64,000 bases of DNA, taken from the NCBI RefSeq assembly GCF_004217315.1, contig NZ_SGWR01000001.1, forward strand, positions 1,240,001 to 1,304,000, read 5' to 3'. The notes below the pieces were generated by a model, which was not told the DNA's origin, did no database searches, and saw nothing but the letters and a program-made list of their open reading frames with translations. The stretch is from Corticibacter populi (GTDB lineage Bacteria; Pseudomonadota; Gammaproteobacteria; Burkholderiales; Burkholderiaceae_C). Numbering within the stretch: the first letter of the stretch is position 1; each line of letters starts with the position of its first letter. Positions 18,574 to 28,416 of this stretch are shown piece after piece. The position numbers and the translations under genes are program-made.

Positions 18574-19251
18574 ATGACAGTCCCGTCCCTGCACCAATTG
18601 CGCATGCTGCAACTGGCCAGCGCCACGCTGCCGGTGGGTGGCTTCACCTATTCGCAGGGCTTGGAGTGGGCCGTCGAAGCCGGCTGGGTCGATGATGAAG
18701 CCAGCTTCCGGCAGTGGCAGTACGAGCAGATCCACGAAACCCTCGCGCACCTGGACTGGCCGGTGCTGCAGCGCCTGTACCAGGCCTGCGCAACCGGTGC
18801 CGCCGAGGACTTTGCGCGCTGGGGCGAATTCCTGCTGGCCAATCGCGAGACGCAGGAGCTGCGCACCGAGGAACGCCAGCGTGGCGCCGCCTTGGCCCGC
18901 ATGCTGGACGGCTGGCAGCTGTGCCAGGCGCCGGCCTGGCGTAGCGCCGCCGCGCTCACGCAGGCCAGCGGCATGGCCTGGCTGGGCTGGCACTGGCAGA
19001 TGCCGCCGCGCGAACTGGCGCTGGCCTATGGCTTTGGCTGGCTAGAAGGCGCCGTGATGGCCGGCGTCAAGCTCGTGCCCTTCGGCCAGCAGGCCGCCCA
19101 GACCCTGCTGGCCGAGCTCAGCGCCACCCTTGCCGAGGCGCTGGAAGCCGCGCTCGCGCTGGGTGACGACGAACTCGGTGGCGGCCTGCCGCTGGTGGCC
19201 ATCGCCTCGGCACGGCACGAAACCCAGTACACGCGGCTGTTCCGCTCCTGA
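18574..19251 (+). CDS. ureF: Urease accessory protein UreF
   Basis: This 225-residue all-helical protein is the UreF component of the urease activation complex and regulates the GTPase UreG. Family blocks are QLASATLPVGGFTYSQGLEW near residues 10-30, EWAVEAGWVDDEASF, and near the C terminus VKLVPFGQQAAQTLLAEL followed by PLVAIASARHETQYTRLFRS, typical of the UreF end. Length matches the family. It is 30 bases after ureJ and 51 bases before ureG. Confidence 0.95.
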   Translation: MTVPSLHQLRMLQLASATLPVGGFTYSQGLEWAVEAGWVDDEASFRQWQYEQIHETLAHLDWPVLQRLYQACATGAAEDFARWGEFLLANRETQELRTEERQRGAALARMLDGWQLCQAPAWRSAAALTQASGMAWLGWHWQMPPRELALAYGFGWLEGAVMAGVKLVPFGQQAAQTLLAELSATLAEALEAALALGDDELGGGLPLVAIASARHETQYTRLFRS

Positions 19252-19302
19252 ACGCCGCCCTCCCTATCAACGGCTTCCAAGAACGCTGAAAGAAAGCACA
19301 CC

Positions 19303-19926
<624 letters not shown>

Positions 19927-20038
19927 AAGCCTGAAACCGAGCGGGGCCACAAGCGCCCCAAGGTCCCGGTGAACACACGGACACTGCCTGCATCCCGAGC
20001 CGAACAAACCCGCATCATCAGGCCTGTGCCGGCGCTCC

Positions 20039-20791
20039 TCATGGCCCGTCGTTTCTCGGATGCGGCGCCAGGTTGCTCAGGGCCTCTTTGTCGAGAATGC
20101 GCAGATTACCCTTGCAGTGGGTGATGTATCCCTTGCTACGCCATTTGGCCAGAATGCGGCTGAAGGTTTCCGCACGAATGCCCAGCTTGACGGCAATTTG
20201 CGTGCGCGAGAGCGGCAGGCGCAAGCGCTGTGGCGTCTGCCACTGCGCGTGCTGAAGAATGTAGTCAGCCACGCGCTCTTCGGCAGAACTGGACGTCAGC
20301 CAGTCGATCTGATTGGCTTGGTGGGCCACCAGGCGTGAGGCGTGCTCCAGCATCCGGTAGCACACCTGGCTATTGCCGGCGCACAAGCTGCGCATCGCCT
20401 CGCCTTCCACCAACACGCCCATTCCGTCGGTGGCGGCCCGCACTTCCATCAGGTGACGGCCATTGGGGGTGAACAAGGCCAACAGCGAAACCATATTGCC
20501 CTGATGGGCTTGGCTGAAAACTTTTTCCTCCCCATCGTCGGTCAGACGGACGCGGTTGACCACTCCGGAGCCGATCAGCAGGATATCGTCGACCTGCTGA
20601 CCATTGGAAAAAATCGCCTGTCCTTGATGAAAATCAATGACTTGACAGTGTGCAGCCAAAGCGTCCAGCTCTTGTGCCGAAGCACCGGCCAGCCATGGAT
20701 GCGTACGTAGAAGCGCCAATGCTCGCAAATGGGAATTGGAAGCAGTGACAAATGTCATTTGATATTGAGTCTTATTTTTAAAGAATGACAT
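20039..20791 (-). CDS. Crp/Fnr family transcriptional regulator
   Basis: This 250-residue protein has an N-terminal cyclic-nucleotide-binding-like domain (QGQAIFSNGQQVDDILLIGS near residue 55, EEKVFSQAHQGNMVSLLALF near 88) and a C-terminal winged helix of the Crp type (RLPLSRTQIAVKLGIRAETF near 190, then SRILAKWRSKGYI). It lacks the N-terminal cysteine cluster of oxygen-sensing FNR, so its signal is unknown. The listed ATG (20791) has no clear ribosome binding site; an in-frame ATG at 20758 (MTFVTASNS) is an alternative and would free an inverted repeat as an operator. It is divergent from the iron-chelate operon (142-base gap) and convergent with urease; regulating the former is a reasonable guess. 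Confidence 0.85.
   Translation of the reverse strand: MSFFKNKTQYQMTFVTASNSHLRALALLRTHPWLAGASAQELDALAAHCQVIDFHQGQAIFSNGQQVDDILLIGSGVVNRVRLTDDGEEKVFSQAHQGNMVSLLALFTPNGRHLMEVRAATDGMGVLVEGEAMRSLCAGNSQVCYRMLEHASRLVAHQANQIDWLTSSSAEERVADYILQHAQWQTPQRLRLPLSRTQIAVKLGIRAETFSRILAKWRSKGYITHCKGNLRILDKEALSNLAPHPRNDGP
20751..20791. promoter_or_regulatory. AT-rich control region with inverted repeat and weak Fur-box-like site
   Basis: AATGTCATT at 20751-20759 and AATGACATT at 20784-20792 are exact inverted repeats around an AT-rich core, overlapping the 5' end of the Crp/Fnr gene. Within the core, TGATATTGAGTCTTA (about 20760-20774) matches roughly 10 of 14 positions of the TGATAATnATTATCA Fur consensus. 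Fur control of the adjacent TonB operon would be expected, but the match is weak. Confidence 0.3.
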
Positions 20792-20932
20792 TCTAGCGTC
20801 GCATCAGAAAGCCAGGCACCGGTGCGAGGTAGAGCCCGGTTTTCCCTGGCAAGGCTGCCGCTGGCGGCAGCGCATGCCGACGCTCATGGCCTTCCGTTTG
20901 TTTTGCTGGACTGTTTTTCTTCTCACCACACC

Positions 20933-23134
20933 ATGCCACCGTTGTTCCGCCACACCCTCATCGCCTTCACCACAGCCAGCATTTGGCCTGCCGTACAGGC
21001 GCAAACGTCCCTTCCCGCTGCGGCCTCCGGCCATGCGGCCATCGAGTTGCCCGAAATCGTGGTGACGGCACAGGAGCCCGGTGCCACCGACGATGTGCCG
21101 GGCTATGTGGCCAGGAAAAGCACCGCCGGCTCCAAGACCGATGCATCGCTGCTGGAGATTCCGCAAACCATCAATGTCATCACCGCGCAGGAAATCGCCG
21201 AACGCGGCAATGCCCGCCTGTCGGAGACCTTGCGCTACACGCCCGGCGTGGTGACCGAAGTGCAAACCAGCAGCAGCTACTTCGACCGGCTGCGCATCCG
21301 TGGCTTCTACAGCATCAACAACATCTACCTGAACAACATGCAGATGAGCGGCACCGGCACACTGGCGGTGGCTCAGGTCGATCCCACGCACCTCTCGCGC
21401 GTTGAAGTCATCAAGGGCCCCGCCTCGGCGCTTTACGGACAGACCGGTACCGGCGGCCTGGTGGACATGCAGCTCAAGCGCCCGCAGGCAGAGGCGCCGC
21501 ACCGCATTGGCCTGGGACTGGGCAACAAGGGACAGCGGGAGCTGAACCTTGACTGGGGCGGGCAACTGGCGGGGCAGGACACACTGCTGTTCCGGGTGAC
21601 CGGCGTGGCGCGGCGCTCCGAGATGGATGCCGCATCCGTGACTCCCAAGCGCTATTCGGTGGTGCCCTCCGTGCTGTGGGCACCCAATGGCGTCACGAAG
21701 GTGTATAGCTACGTCGGCCTGCAGCGGGACGAGGGTGGCAGCTCCGCATCCTACCTGCCATTGGTCGGCACCCTCAAGCCATCGCCATGGGGCTACCTCT
21801 CGCGCGACTTCCAGGCCGGGGATCCCTCGGTCAATGACTTCACGCGCCGCCAGGCATTCGCCGGCACGGAGCTCACCCACGACCTGAACGATCAACTGCA
21901 GTACCAAGGCAACTTCCGCTACGCCTGGGTCGATGCGGACGTCGATTTCCTCTCCCCCGGCGCTTTCACGGGCGCCAGTCAAACGGTTTCCAGAACGTTC
22001 TATCAGCAAGCGGCGACGTCGCGCGCGGCCAGCGCCGACAACCATCTGCGCTACCGCTTTGGCACTGGTCTCGTCCGCCATGAAGTGGTGGCGGGCCTCG
22101 ATTGGCGCCGCTTCAGTTCGGACAACCAGACCTCCACCGCCGCCACCAGTCCTGTCTTCAATCTGTTCGCCCCGACCTACGGCAAGCTGACGCTGGGCAC
22201 GCTGGCATTGCGCACCAACAGCAGCAGTACGCTGACACAAACCGGCATTTATGTGCAGGACCAGGCCAGCATAGGCCCGTGGCGTATCATGGCAGGCCTG
22301 CGGCGCGACTGGTCGCGCTCAAGCACCGACAACCTGGTCACCGGGGCCAGCACCACCCAGAAAGACATCGCCACCTCGGGACGCGTTGGCCTGACCTACC
22401 TGATGGATGGCGGCGTGGCCCCGTACGTGAGCTACTCGCGCTCGTTCGAGCCGGCCTCTGGCACGGACTACTTCGGCACGGCATTCAAACCCACGGTGGG
22501 CACACAATGGGAAGTGGGCGTGAAGTACGCCCCCACGCAGTGGCGCGGCTTCCTGACGGCGTCGGTGTATGACCTCAAACGCAGCAACGTCAGCACCTCG
22601 GACCTGGATCACACCTGCGATGCGGCACCCCAACTGGCCGACTGCGGCAGCTATTCGGTCCAGTCCGGGGAGGTCAGCGTCAAGGGCCTGGAGCTCGAAG
22701 GCAAGGTCGACCTGAACAGGAACTGGTCCGCCACGGCCGGGTATGCCTGGATGAAGGCGCGCTACAGCCGGGACAACGCCGGTCTGCAGGGCAAAACACC
22801 CAGCAACACCCCCAGCCAGATGGCATCGCTCTGGTTGAGCCACCGCTGGAACAGTGGCGCACTGGCCGGGCTTTCTGCCTCTGCCGGTGTGCGCCGGGTG
22901 GGCGCCATGTGGGCAGAGGACGCCAACACCAACCGCATTCCGGCCTATGCCCTGTGGGATGCCATGTTCTCCTACGACCTGGGCGCCGCCTCATCCTCCA
23001 TGCGGGGCTGGAATGTGCGCCTCAACATCAGCAACCTTGCCGACAAGCAGGCCGTTGGCGGCTGCTGGAGCGCCAATTACTGCGATTATGTCCAGGGCCG
23101 CCGCGTCAGCGCGAGCGTGAACATGGAGTTCTGA
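20933..23134 (+). CDS. TonB-dependent siderophore receptor
   Basis: This 733-residue outer-membrane receptor imports an iron chelate using TonB energy. A signal peptide (MPPLFRHTLIAFTTASIWPA, cleaved after VQA) is followed by a TonB-box-like ELPEIVVTA near residue 43, the plug domain (SLLEIPQTINVITAQEI near 75, LSETLRYTPGVVTE near 98, RIRGFYSINNIYLNN near 120, VEVIKGPASALYGQTGTGG near 158) and a beta barrel ending in the aromatic-last strand (VSASVNMEF). I chose ATG 20933 because the signal peptide starts there. An extracellular-type loop carries a Cys pair (DHTCDAAPQLADCG near 560). It overlaps the ABC ATPase gene by one base. The ligand cannot be read from sequence; the plug resembles hydroxamate/catecholate siderophore receptors. 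Confidence 0.9.
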   Translation: MPPLFRHTLIAFTTASIWPAVQAQTSLPAAASGHAAIELPEIVVTAQEPGATDDVPGYVARKSTAGSKTDASLLEIPQTINVITAQEIAERGNARLSETLRYTPGVVTEVQTSSSYFDRLRIRGFYSINNIYLNNMQMSGTGTLAVAQVDPTHLSRVEVIKGPASALYGQTGTGGLVDMQLKRPQAEAPHRIGLGLGNKGQRELNLDWGGQLAGQDTLLFRVTGVARRSEMDAASVTPKRYSVVPSVLWAPNGVTKVYSYVGLQRDEGGSSASYLPLVGTLKPSPWGYLSRDFQAGDPSVNDFTRRQAFAGTELTHDLNDQLQYQGNFRYAWVDADVDFLSPGAFTGASQTVSRTFYQQAATSRAASADNHLRYRFGTGLVRHEVVAGLDWRRFSSDNQTSTAATSPVFNLFAPTYGKLTLGTLALRTNSSSTLTQTGIYVQDQASIGPWRIMAGLRRDWSRSSTDNLVTGASTTQKDIATSGRVGLTYLMDGGVAPYVSYSRSFEPASGTDYFGTAFKPTVGTQWEVGVKYAPTQWRGFLTASVYDLKRSNVSTSDLDHTCDAAPQLADCGSYSVQSGEVSVKGLELEGKVDLNRNWSATAGYAWMKARYSRDNAGLQGKTPSNTPSQMASLWLSHRWNSGALAGLSASAGVRRVGAMWAEDANTNRIPAYALWDAMFSYDLGAASSSMRGWNVRLNISNLADKQAVGGCWSANYCDYVQGRRVSASVNMEF

Positions 23135-23988
23135 TGCCGGCCCACTCGCCCCTGCCCGAGCGCGGGACCGCCGCCGCCGCACTCGAAGTCCAGGACCTGC
23201 ACGTCGCCTACCACCATCGCCTCGTGCTGGAGCGGCTGCATGCCCGGATTCCAGCCGGGCAGATCACGGTGCTGATCGGGCCGAATGGCTCGGGCAAATC
23301 CACGTTGCTCAAAGCGCTGGCGCGCCTGTTGCCATCGGTCAGCGGGCAGATTCTGCTCGAAGGCCAAAGACTGGATGCCTTCTCGCGCAAGGCCCTGGCG
23401 CGCCAGCTCTCGCTGCTGCCGCAGGGGGCTGTCGTGCCCGAAGGCGCCACCGTCGCGGAACTGGTCGCCCATGGCCGCTTTCCGCACCGCCGCCTGCTGC
23501 GCAAACCCAGCCCGGCAGACCAGGCTGCCATCGCGCAGGCCATTGCCGTCACCGGCCTGCAAGACTGGCGCGACACGCCCGTGGAAGAGCTCTCGGGCGG
23601 CCAGCGCCAGCGCGTCTGGGTGGCCATGACGGTGGCGCAGGACAGCCCGGTCATGCTGCTGGACGAACCCACGACCTACCTCGACATCAACTACCAGATG
23701 GAGCTGCTGGCACTGCTGCAGCAACTCAATCGCCAGTGGCAGAGAACCCTGGTGCTGGTCCTGCACGACATCAATCTGGCCGCACGCGTCGCCGACCACA
23801 TGATCGCCCTCAAGGACGGCGCCATCGTCGCGCAAGGAGCGCCCGAACACGTGGTGACCGCGCCCATGCTGCGGCAGATCTTCGGCATCGAAGCCCAGCT
23901 GTTCACCGATCCCGGCACCGGCAAACCGTGGTTCATCCCCTGCGCCAGCACGCCGCAGCCCGGCACCACCGCCAGCCCACAGGCCTGA
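23134..23988 (+). CDS. Iron-siderophore ABC transporter, ATP-binding protein (FecE/FhuC type)
   Basis: This 284-residue ATPase powers inner-membrane uptake of an iron chelate. Walker A is GPNGSGKSTLLKAL near residue 50, the Q-loop follows at SLLPQGAVVPEG near 95, the signature is LSGGQRQRVW near 153 and Walker B LLDEPTTYLDINYQ near 173, with the FhuC/FecE-type YLDI and HDINLAARVADH (switch His) near 208. The start ATG shares its A with the TGA stop of the receptor gene, so translation is coupled. It is followed one base after its stop by the binding-protein gene. Confidence 0.93.
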   Translation: MPAHSPLPERGTAAAALEVQDLHVAYHHRLVLERLHARIPAGQITVLIGPNGSGKSTLLKALARLLPSVSGQILLEGQRLDAFSRKALARQLSLLPQGAVVPEGATVAELVAHGRFPHRRLLRKPSPADQAAIAQAIAVTGLQDWRDTPVEELSGGQRQRVWVAMTVAQDSPVMLLDEPTTYLDINYQMELLALLQQLNRQWQRTLVLVLHDINLAARVADHMIALKDGAIVAQGAPEHVVTAPMLRQIFGIEAQLFTDPGTGKPWFIPCASTPQPGTTASPQA

Positions 23989-23989
23989 C

Positions 23990-24952
23990 ATGCTCAACAC
24001 CCCCCACACCCGCCGGCGCATCCAGGCCGCGACGCTGTGCTGGCTTGGCACGCTGACGCTGCGCCTGGCCGTTGCGCAATCGCCCATCTGCCAGGACGAC
24101 GCATTCGGGCGAACCTGCCTGGCCGCCCCGGCGCAGCGCGTGGCCGCGCTGGAAAACCGGCACATCGAGAACCTGCTGGCCGTCGGCCTGCAGCCCATTG
24201 CCGTCAGCGGCAAGGCCGCCTACGCCCGGGCCTACGCCGCCATCTCGCCCACGCTGGGGGCCGAGGTAGTGGATCTCGGCCTGGCCGCCAACCCGAACCT
24301 GGAGCGCATGCTGACCCTGCAGCCCGATCTGATCGTCGGCAACGCCCGCACCGTGCAGAAGTATCACGCCGTGCTGCGCACGATCGCACCGGTGCTGGCC
24401 TTCGAGGTCTACCCCGCCGAAGGCGGCTCCCAGTTCGACAACATGGTGGACATGTTCAAGGCGGATGCGCTGGCGGTGGGCCGCCTGCCACAGGCGCTGG
24501 CATTCATGGCGCGTCTGGAAGCGCAGCTGCAGGACGCACGCCAGGCACTGGCCCAGGCAGGCTGGGGCGGGCAGACCGTGGTGCTGGCCAACATCAATGC
24601 CGGCATTACCGGCGCCGATGTCATGCTGTTCAACAGCAACTCCACGCCAGCCGAGCTGCTGCGCCGCATGGGCCTGCAGTATGGCTATGACGATGCGCGC
24701 CACCGCCAGAAGGCCTTCAACGTCACCACGGTCGAAGCCCTGGTGCCGCTGCAGCATGTGCATCTGCTGTACATGCCATTCAATGCCGCGGGGGTGGACA
24801 AGCTGATGCAGTCCTCCGTGTGGCGCAGGCTCGACTTCGTCGAGCAGAGCCATGTGCATGCCCTGCCCTACCGGCAGATGTATGCAGGACCGATGACGGC
24901 GCAGGCGTTCATTGAAGACGTGCTGGCGGTATTGCTGCGGGAGCCACGATGA
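23990..24952 (+). CDS. Iron-siderophore ABC transporter, periplasmic binding protein
   Basis: This 320-residue protein is a helical-backbone metal-chelate binding protein (FecB/FhuD, peripla_BP_2 family). An N-terminal signal region (RRRIQAATLCWLGTLTLRLAVA) is followed by PAQRVAALENRHIENLLAVG near residue 40, the typical first strand and helix, then LTLQPDLIVGNAR near 108 and TIAPVLAFEVYP near 130. There is no lipobox immediately after the hydrophobic stretch, so it is probably a soluble periplasmic protein. The stop overlaps the start of the permease by 4 bases. Confidence 0.9.
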   Translation: MLNTPHTRRRIQAATLCWLGTLTLRLAVAQSPICQDDAFGRTCLAAPAQRVAALENRHIENLLAVGLQPIAVSGKAAYARAYAAISPTLGAEVVDLGLAANPNLERMLTLQPDLIVGNARTVQKYHAVLRTIAPVLAFEVYPAEGGSQFDNMVDMFKADALAVGRLPQALAFMARLEAQLQDARQALAQAGWGGQTVVLANINAGITGADVMLFNSNSTPAELLRRMGLQYGYDDARHRQKAFNVTTVEALVPLQHVHLLYMPFNAAGVDKLMQSSVWRRLDFVEQSHVHALPYRQMYAGPMTAQAFIEDVLAVLLREPR

Positions 24953-27069
24953 ACATGGCACCCCACCTTGCCGGCGGCAATGGCAATGGAAACGGCCGTG
25001 GCGCCGCCGCGAGCCACGACACGGCTGCGTCGAACGCTGCAACACGGCATGAATGGCTGGTCGTGGGCGCCTGCGCGATCGCGCTGGTGCTGGTGGCGCT
25101 GCTCAACCTCATGCAGGGCGAAGCGCCCATTGCCCTGCCACGCCTGCTCTCGGCGCTGTGGCAGGGCAGCTCCGAGCCGGTAGTGCGCGAAGTGCTGCTG
25201 CAGTTCCGTCTGCCCAGAGTCGCCGCGGGCCTGCTGAGCGCCAGCGCGCTGGCCATCTGCGGCGCGCTGCTGCAGACCATGCTGCGCAACCCCATGCTGT
25301 CGCCCAGCATCCTCGGCATCAGCGCGGGCAGCCACCTCACGGTCGTGATCGCGACCTTGCTGGCACCCGCCGCACTGCACCATTGGCCGGTGCCCATCAC
25401 CATGGCAGGCGGCCTGCTGGCGGTGGCCATGGTCTACGCCCTTGCGGGGGCGCACCGCGCCACGCCCTTGCGGGTTGTGCTGGCGGGCCTGATCGTCTCG
25501 ATGAGCCTGGGCTCGTTCGCGGCGATGCTGCAGATCCTGTATGAAAACGAAACCCGCTATGTGCTCAGCTGGGGCGCCGGCATGCTGCGACAGAACAACT
25601 GGCAGGCCATCCAGCAAACGGCGCTGCCGATGGTTGCGGCCATGGCCGTCACCATGGCGCTGGCACGGCAGTACGACATTGCCCGCATGGGGCGGGACAT
25701 GGCGCAGGCACTCGGGCAGCATGTCGTGGCGGTGACGGTGACATCGCTGATCATGGTGCTGGTGCTGACGGGATCCGCCGTCGCCATCACCGGCCCGATC
25801 GGCTTCATTGGCCTGATCGCGCCGCACCTGGCCCGCCTGCTCGGGGTGCGCCGCCATATCGCGCTGTTGCCCGCCAGCGCCATGATCGGCGCCGCGCTGC
25901 TGCTGGGCGCCGACAGCCTGACCTATCTTTTTGGCAACGTCACCGCAGCGCCACCAGTCGGTGCCGTCACGGCCATCCTCGGTGCGCCATGCCTGCTGTG
26001 GTTGATACTGAATAGCCGCGCAGGCCGCGGCATGGCTGCCGCCGGGGCCACACCATTTGGCATGCGCCGGGCCGTGCAGATCCCTTTGCCGGCGCTCTTG
26101 TCGGTCCTGGGCCTGGCCTTGCTGCTGGCCATGCTGGCGTCGCTGCGGCTCGATGGCAACGGCCAGCGCCTGGACTTTGACGCGCTGTGGCGGGCATTCG
26201 CCGGCACCGGCGACTGGCTGCAGCAGCACATCGTCTGGCAACTGCGCATGCCGCGCTTGTTGCTGGCAGCCACCGCCGGCGCCAGCCTCGCCATCGCAGG
26301 CCTGCTGATGCAGGCCGCCGTGCGCAACCCTCTGGCCGATACCTCGCTGCTGGGAATCAATGCCGGTGCCTCGGCGGGGGTGCTGACAATGCTGGTGCTG
26401 TGGCCCACGGTGCGGTCGGCCGGCCTGATCATGGGCGCCAGCCTCGCCGGGGCATGGCTGGTCACCGCCATCGTCTTCGTACTGGCGGCACGGCGCCGGT
26501 TTGCACCCACGACCCTGATCCTCATTGGTGTGGCGGTCTCGGCCATGGCCTCCGCCTGGGTGCAGACACTGGTTCTGCACAACCGGTTCACCGACTCTCC
26601 CCTGGTATGGCTGGTTGGCGGCCTGTATGCGCGCGACTGGCAATCCGTATGGCTGCTGGCACCGGCGCTGCTCGCAATCGGCCTGGCGGCGTGGCTGCTC
26701 GGCCCCGCGCTCGACACCCTGGCGCTGGGCGACCATGGCGCCCAGGGCGTCGGGCTGGCCGTGGTGCCGACGCGCTCTGCCGCCGTGGCGCTGAGCGCCA
26801 TCCTCGCGGCTTTGTGCGTGGCGCAAACCGGGCCCATCGGCTACGTCGGATTGCTGGCTCCGCACATGGCGCGGCTGCTGGTGGGCCAGGCCACCCGCGC
26901 ACTGGTTCCCACCGCCGCACTTCTGGGGGCCTTGCTGCTGGTGCTTGCGGACTGGCTGGCGCGCTTGATGGCGCAGCCTGCCGAGCTGCCCGCCGGTGCC
27001 ATCGTCGCGCTGGTGGGAACGCCCTACCTGATCTTCCTCATCTACAAAAGCCAGAAAACCACGGTATGA
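24949..27069 (+). CDS. Iron-siderophore ABC transporter, double-length permease (FhuB type)
   Basis: This 706-residue membrane protein contains two FecCD/BtuC-type permease domains in one chain, as in FhuB. Each half has about ten hydrophobic segments. Parallel motifs mark the duplication: RLPRVAAGLLSASALAICGA near 87 matches RMPRLLLAATAGASLAIAGL near 432; NPMLSPSILGISAGSHL near 115 matches NPLADTSLLGINAGASAG near 460; and GPIGFIGLIAPHLARLLG near 283 matches GPIGYVGLLAPHMARLLVG near 625 (ATPase-coupling helices). Because it is a fused dimer, one gene supplies the whole channel, consistent with only one permease gene here. It overlaps both neighbours by 4 bases. Confidence 0.93.
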   Translation: MNMAPHLAGGNGNGNGRGAAASHDTAASNAATRHEWLVVGACAIALVLVALLNLMQGEAPIALPRLLSALWQGSSEPVVREVLLQFRLPRVAAGLLSASALAICGALLQTMLRNPMLSPSILGISAGSHLTVVIATLLAPAALHHWPVPITMAGGLLAVAMVYALAGAHRATPLRVVLAGLIVSMSLGSFAAMLQILYENETRYVLSWGAGMLRQNNWQAIQQTALPMVAAMAVTMALARQYDIARMGRDMAQALGQHVVAVTVTSLIMVLVLTGSAVAITGPIGFIGLIAPHLARLLGVRRHIALLPASAMIGAALLLGADSLTYLFGNVTAAPPVGAVTAILGAPCLLWLILNSRAGRGMAAAGATPFGMRRAVQIPLPALLSVLGLALLLAMLASLRLDGNGQRLDFDALWRAFAGTGDWLQQHIVWQLRMPRLLLAATAGASLAIAGLLMQAAVRNPLADTSLLGINAGASAGVLTMLVLWPTVRSAGLIMGASLAGAWLVTAIVFVLAARRRFAPTTLILIGVAVSAMASAWVQTLVLHNRFTDSPLVWLVGGLYARDWQSVWLLAPALLAIGLAAWLLGPALDTLALGDHGAQGVGLAVVPTRSAAVALSAILAALCVAQTGPIGYVGLLAPHMARLLVGQATRALVPTAALLGALLLVLADWLARLMAQPAELPAGAIVALVGTPYLIFLIYKSQKTTV

Positions 27070-28406
27070 AACCACCCCGCAGACTCCATTTCAACTCCTG
27101 CATTGACTGGCTGGAGCAAGCCTGGCGCGAGCCCTGCGACCAGCCTCCGCTGCTGTTCGACCTCAGCCAGCTGACCGAACGCGCACGCCTGGCAGAACGC
27201 GGCTGCATGAATGCGCTGTTCATGGCCGACTTCTACACCTACCGCGCGGGCTTCTCGCTGGAGCCGCTGACGCTGCTCAGCGCGCTGGCTTCCGTCACCC
27301 GCCATATCGGCGTGATTGGCTCGGTCTCGACCACCTACAACCAGCCCTACGATCTGGCCCGCCTGTTCGCCTCCCTCGACCACCTGAGCGCAGGCCGTGC
27401 CGGCTGGAACATGGTGACCACCGCAGTCGGCTCGGTGGCCGCCAACTACAGCGAGCACCAGCATCTCGAGCATGATCTGCGTTATGAACGCGCCCACGAG
27501 GTCATCGAGGTCGTCACCCGGCTGTGGGACAGCTGGGACGACGATGCGCTGTGCACCGCGCAGGACCGCGCGGCAACGGGTGCGGGTGGCGGGTGGCTCG
27601 ATCCGGACAAGATCCACCCGATCGATTACCACGGGCATTGGTTCGATGTGCCAGGCCCGCTGAATCTGCCCCGCCCGCCCCAGGGCCACCCGGTACGCAT
27701 GCAGGCAGGCTCGTCACATGCCGGGCGGGATTTCGGAGCGCGCTGGGCCGAGGTGATTTTCACGGCGCAGCCACTGCTGCCCATCGCCCGGGATTTCTAC
27801 GCCGACGTCAAGCAGCGTGCCGCCCGCTTCGGCCGTGACCCTGAAGGAATTCGCATCTTGCCAGGCCTGATGCCGATCATTGCGCCCACGCGTGCGCAAG
27901 CCGAGGACATGGCCGCCGCCCGTGCCCTGCGACGCGGCCGGGGCGAGGCCCGCCTGCGCGAATTCGTGGGGGTGGACCTGAGCGTGCTGCCACCCGACGA
28001 GCCCATCCCCCTGGCACTGCTGCCCGAGGCCGGCACCACCAATGGCATGCGAGGCCGCTCCGACCTGATGCTGGACATCGTGCGGCGCTACCGCCTCACC
28101 CCCCGCCAACTGCAGGCACAGGAGGCTCACCACGGCTTCGTCGGCACCCCCGAGGAAGTCACCGACCTGATCCATGAATGGTTCGAGGCCCGCGCCTGCG
28201 ACGGCTTCACCATGATGTGGCCGTCCATCGAGTCCAACCAGCTGTTCGTGGAGCAGGTCGTGCCCGCGCTGCAGCGCCGTGGCATCCACCGCAAAGCCTA
28301 CGATGCCAGCACGCTGCGCGGCCACTTCGACCTGCCACGTCCCCTCCCTCGGCGCGACCATGCCAACGCCGCCGTCCTTCCCATCACTCCGTTCGCCAAA
28401 GCCTGA
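27066..28406 (+). CDS. NtaA/SnaA/DszA-family FMNH2-dependent monooxygenase (first copy)
   Basis: This 446-residue luciferase-like protein belongs to the nitrilotriacetate monooxygenase group. Blocks shared from memory with NtaA are LEPLTLLSALASVTRHIG near residue 60, TYNQPYDLARLFASLDHLS near 82, GRAGWNMVTTA near 105, LWDSWDDDAL near 148, FDVPGPLNLPRPPQGHPV near 193, MQAGSSHAGRDF near 213 and VVPALQRRGI near the C terminus. Such enzymes use reduced flavin to attack chelators or organosulfur and acyl substrates. Its ATG overlaps the permease stop (ATGA), so it is translationally coupled to the iron-chelate importer. A role in breaking down or releasing metal from the imported ligand is an inference; no flavin reductase is in this operon. 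Confidence 0.85.
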   Translation: MKPPRRLHFNSCIDWLEQAWREPCDQPPLLFDLSQLTERARLAERGCMNALFMADFYTYRAGFSLEPLTLLSALASVTRHIGVIGSVSTTYNQPYDLARLFASLDHLSAGRAGWNMVTTAVGSVAANYSEHQHLEHDLRYERAHEVIEVVTRLWDSWDDDALCTAQDRAATGAGGGWLDPDKIHPIDYHGHWFDVPGPLNLPRPPQGHPVRMQAGSSHAGRDFGARWAEVIFTAQPLLPIARDFYADVKQRAARFGRDPEGIRILPGLMPIIAPTRAQAEDMAAARALRRGRGEARLREFVGVDLSVLPPDEPIPLALLPEAGTTNGMRGRSDLMLDIVRRYRLTPRQLQAQEAHHGFVGTPEEVTDLIHEWFEARACDGFTMMWPSIESNQLFVEQVVPALQRRGIHRKAYDASTLRGHFDLPRPLPRRDHANAAVLPITPFAKA

Positions 28407-28416
28407 AAGCACACCG

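Noticed and set aside
20039-20791. Calling the Crp/Fnr regulator an oxygen-sensing FNR
   Set aside because: It lacks the N-terminal cysteine cluster that holds the [4Fe-4S] sensor.
20792-20932. Possible cobalamin riboswitch before the TonB receptor (BtuB-like uptake)
   Set aside because: I could not find the conserved B12-box or GCCACTG elements; the receptor and permease are of the siderophore type.
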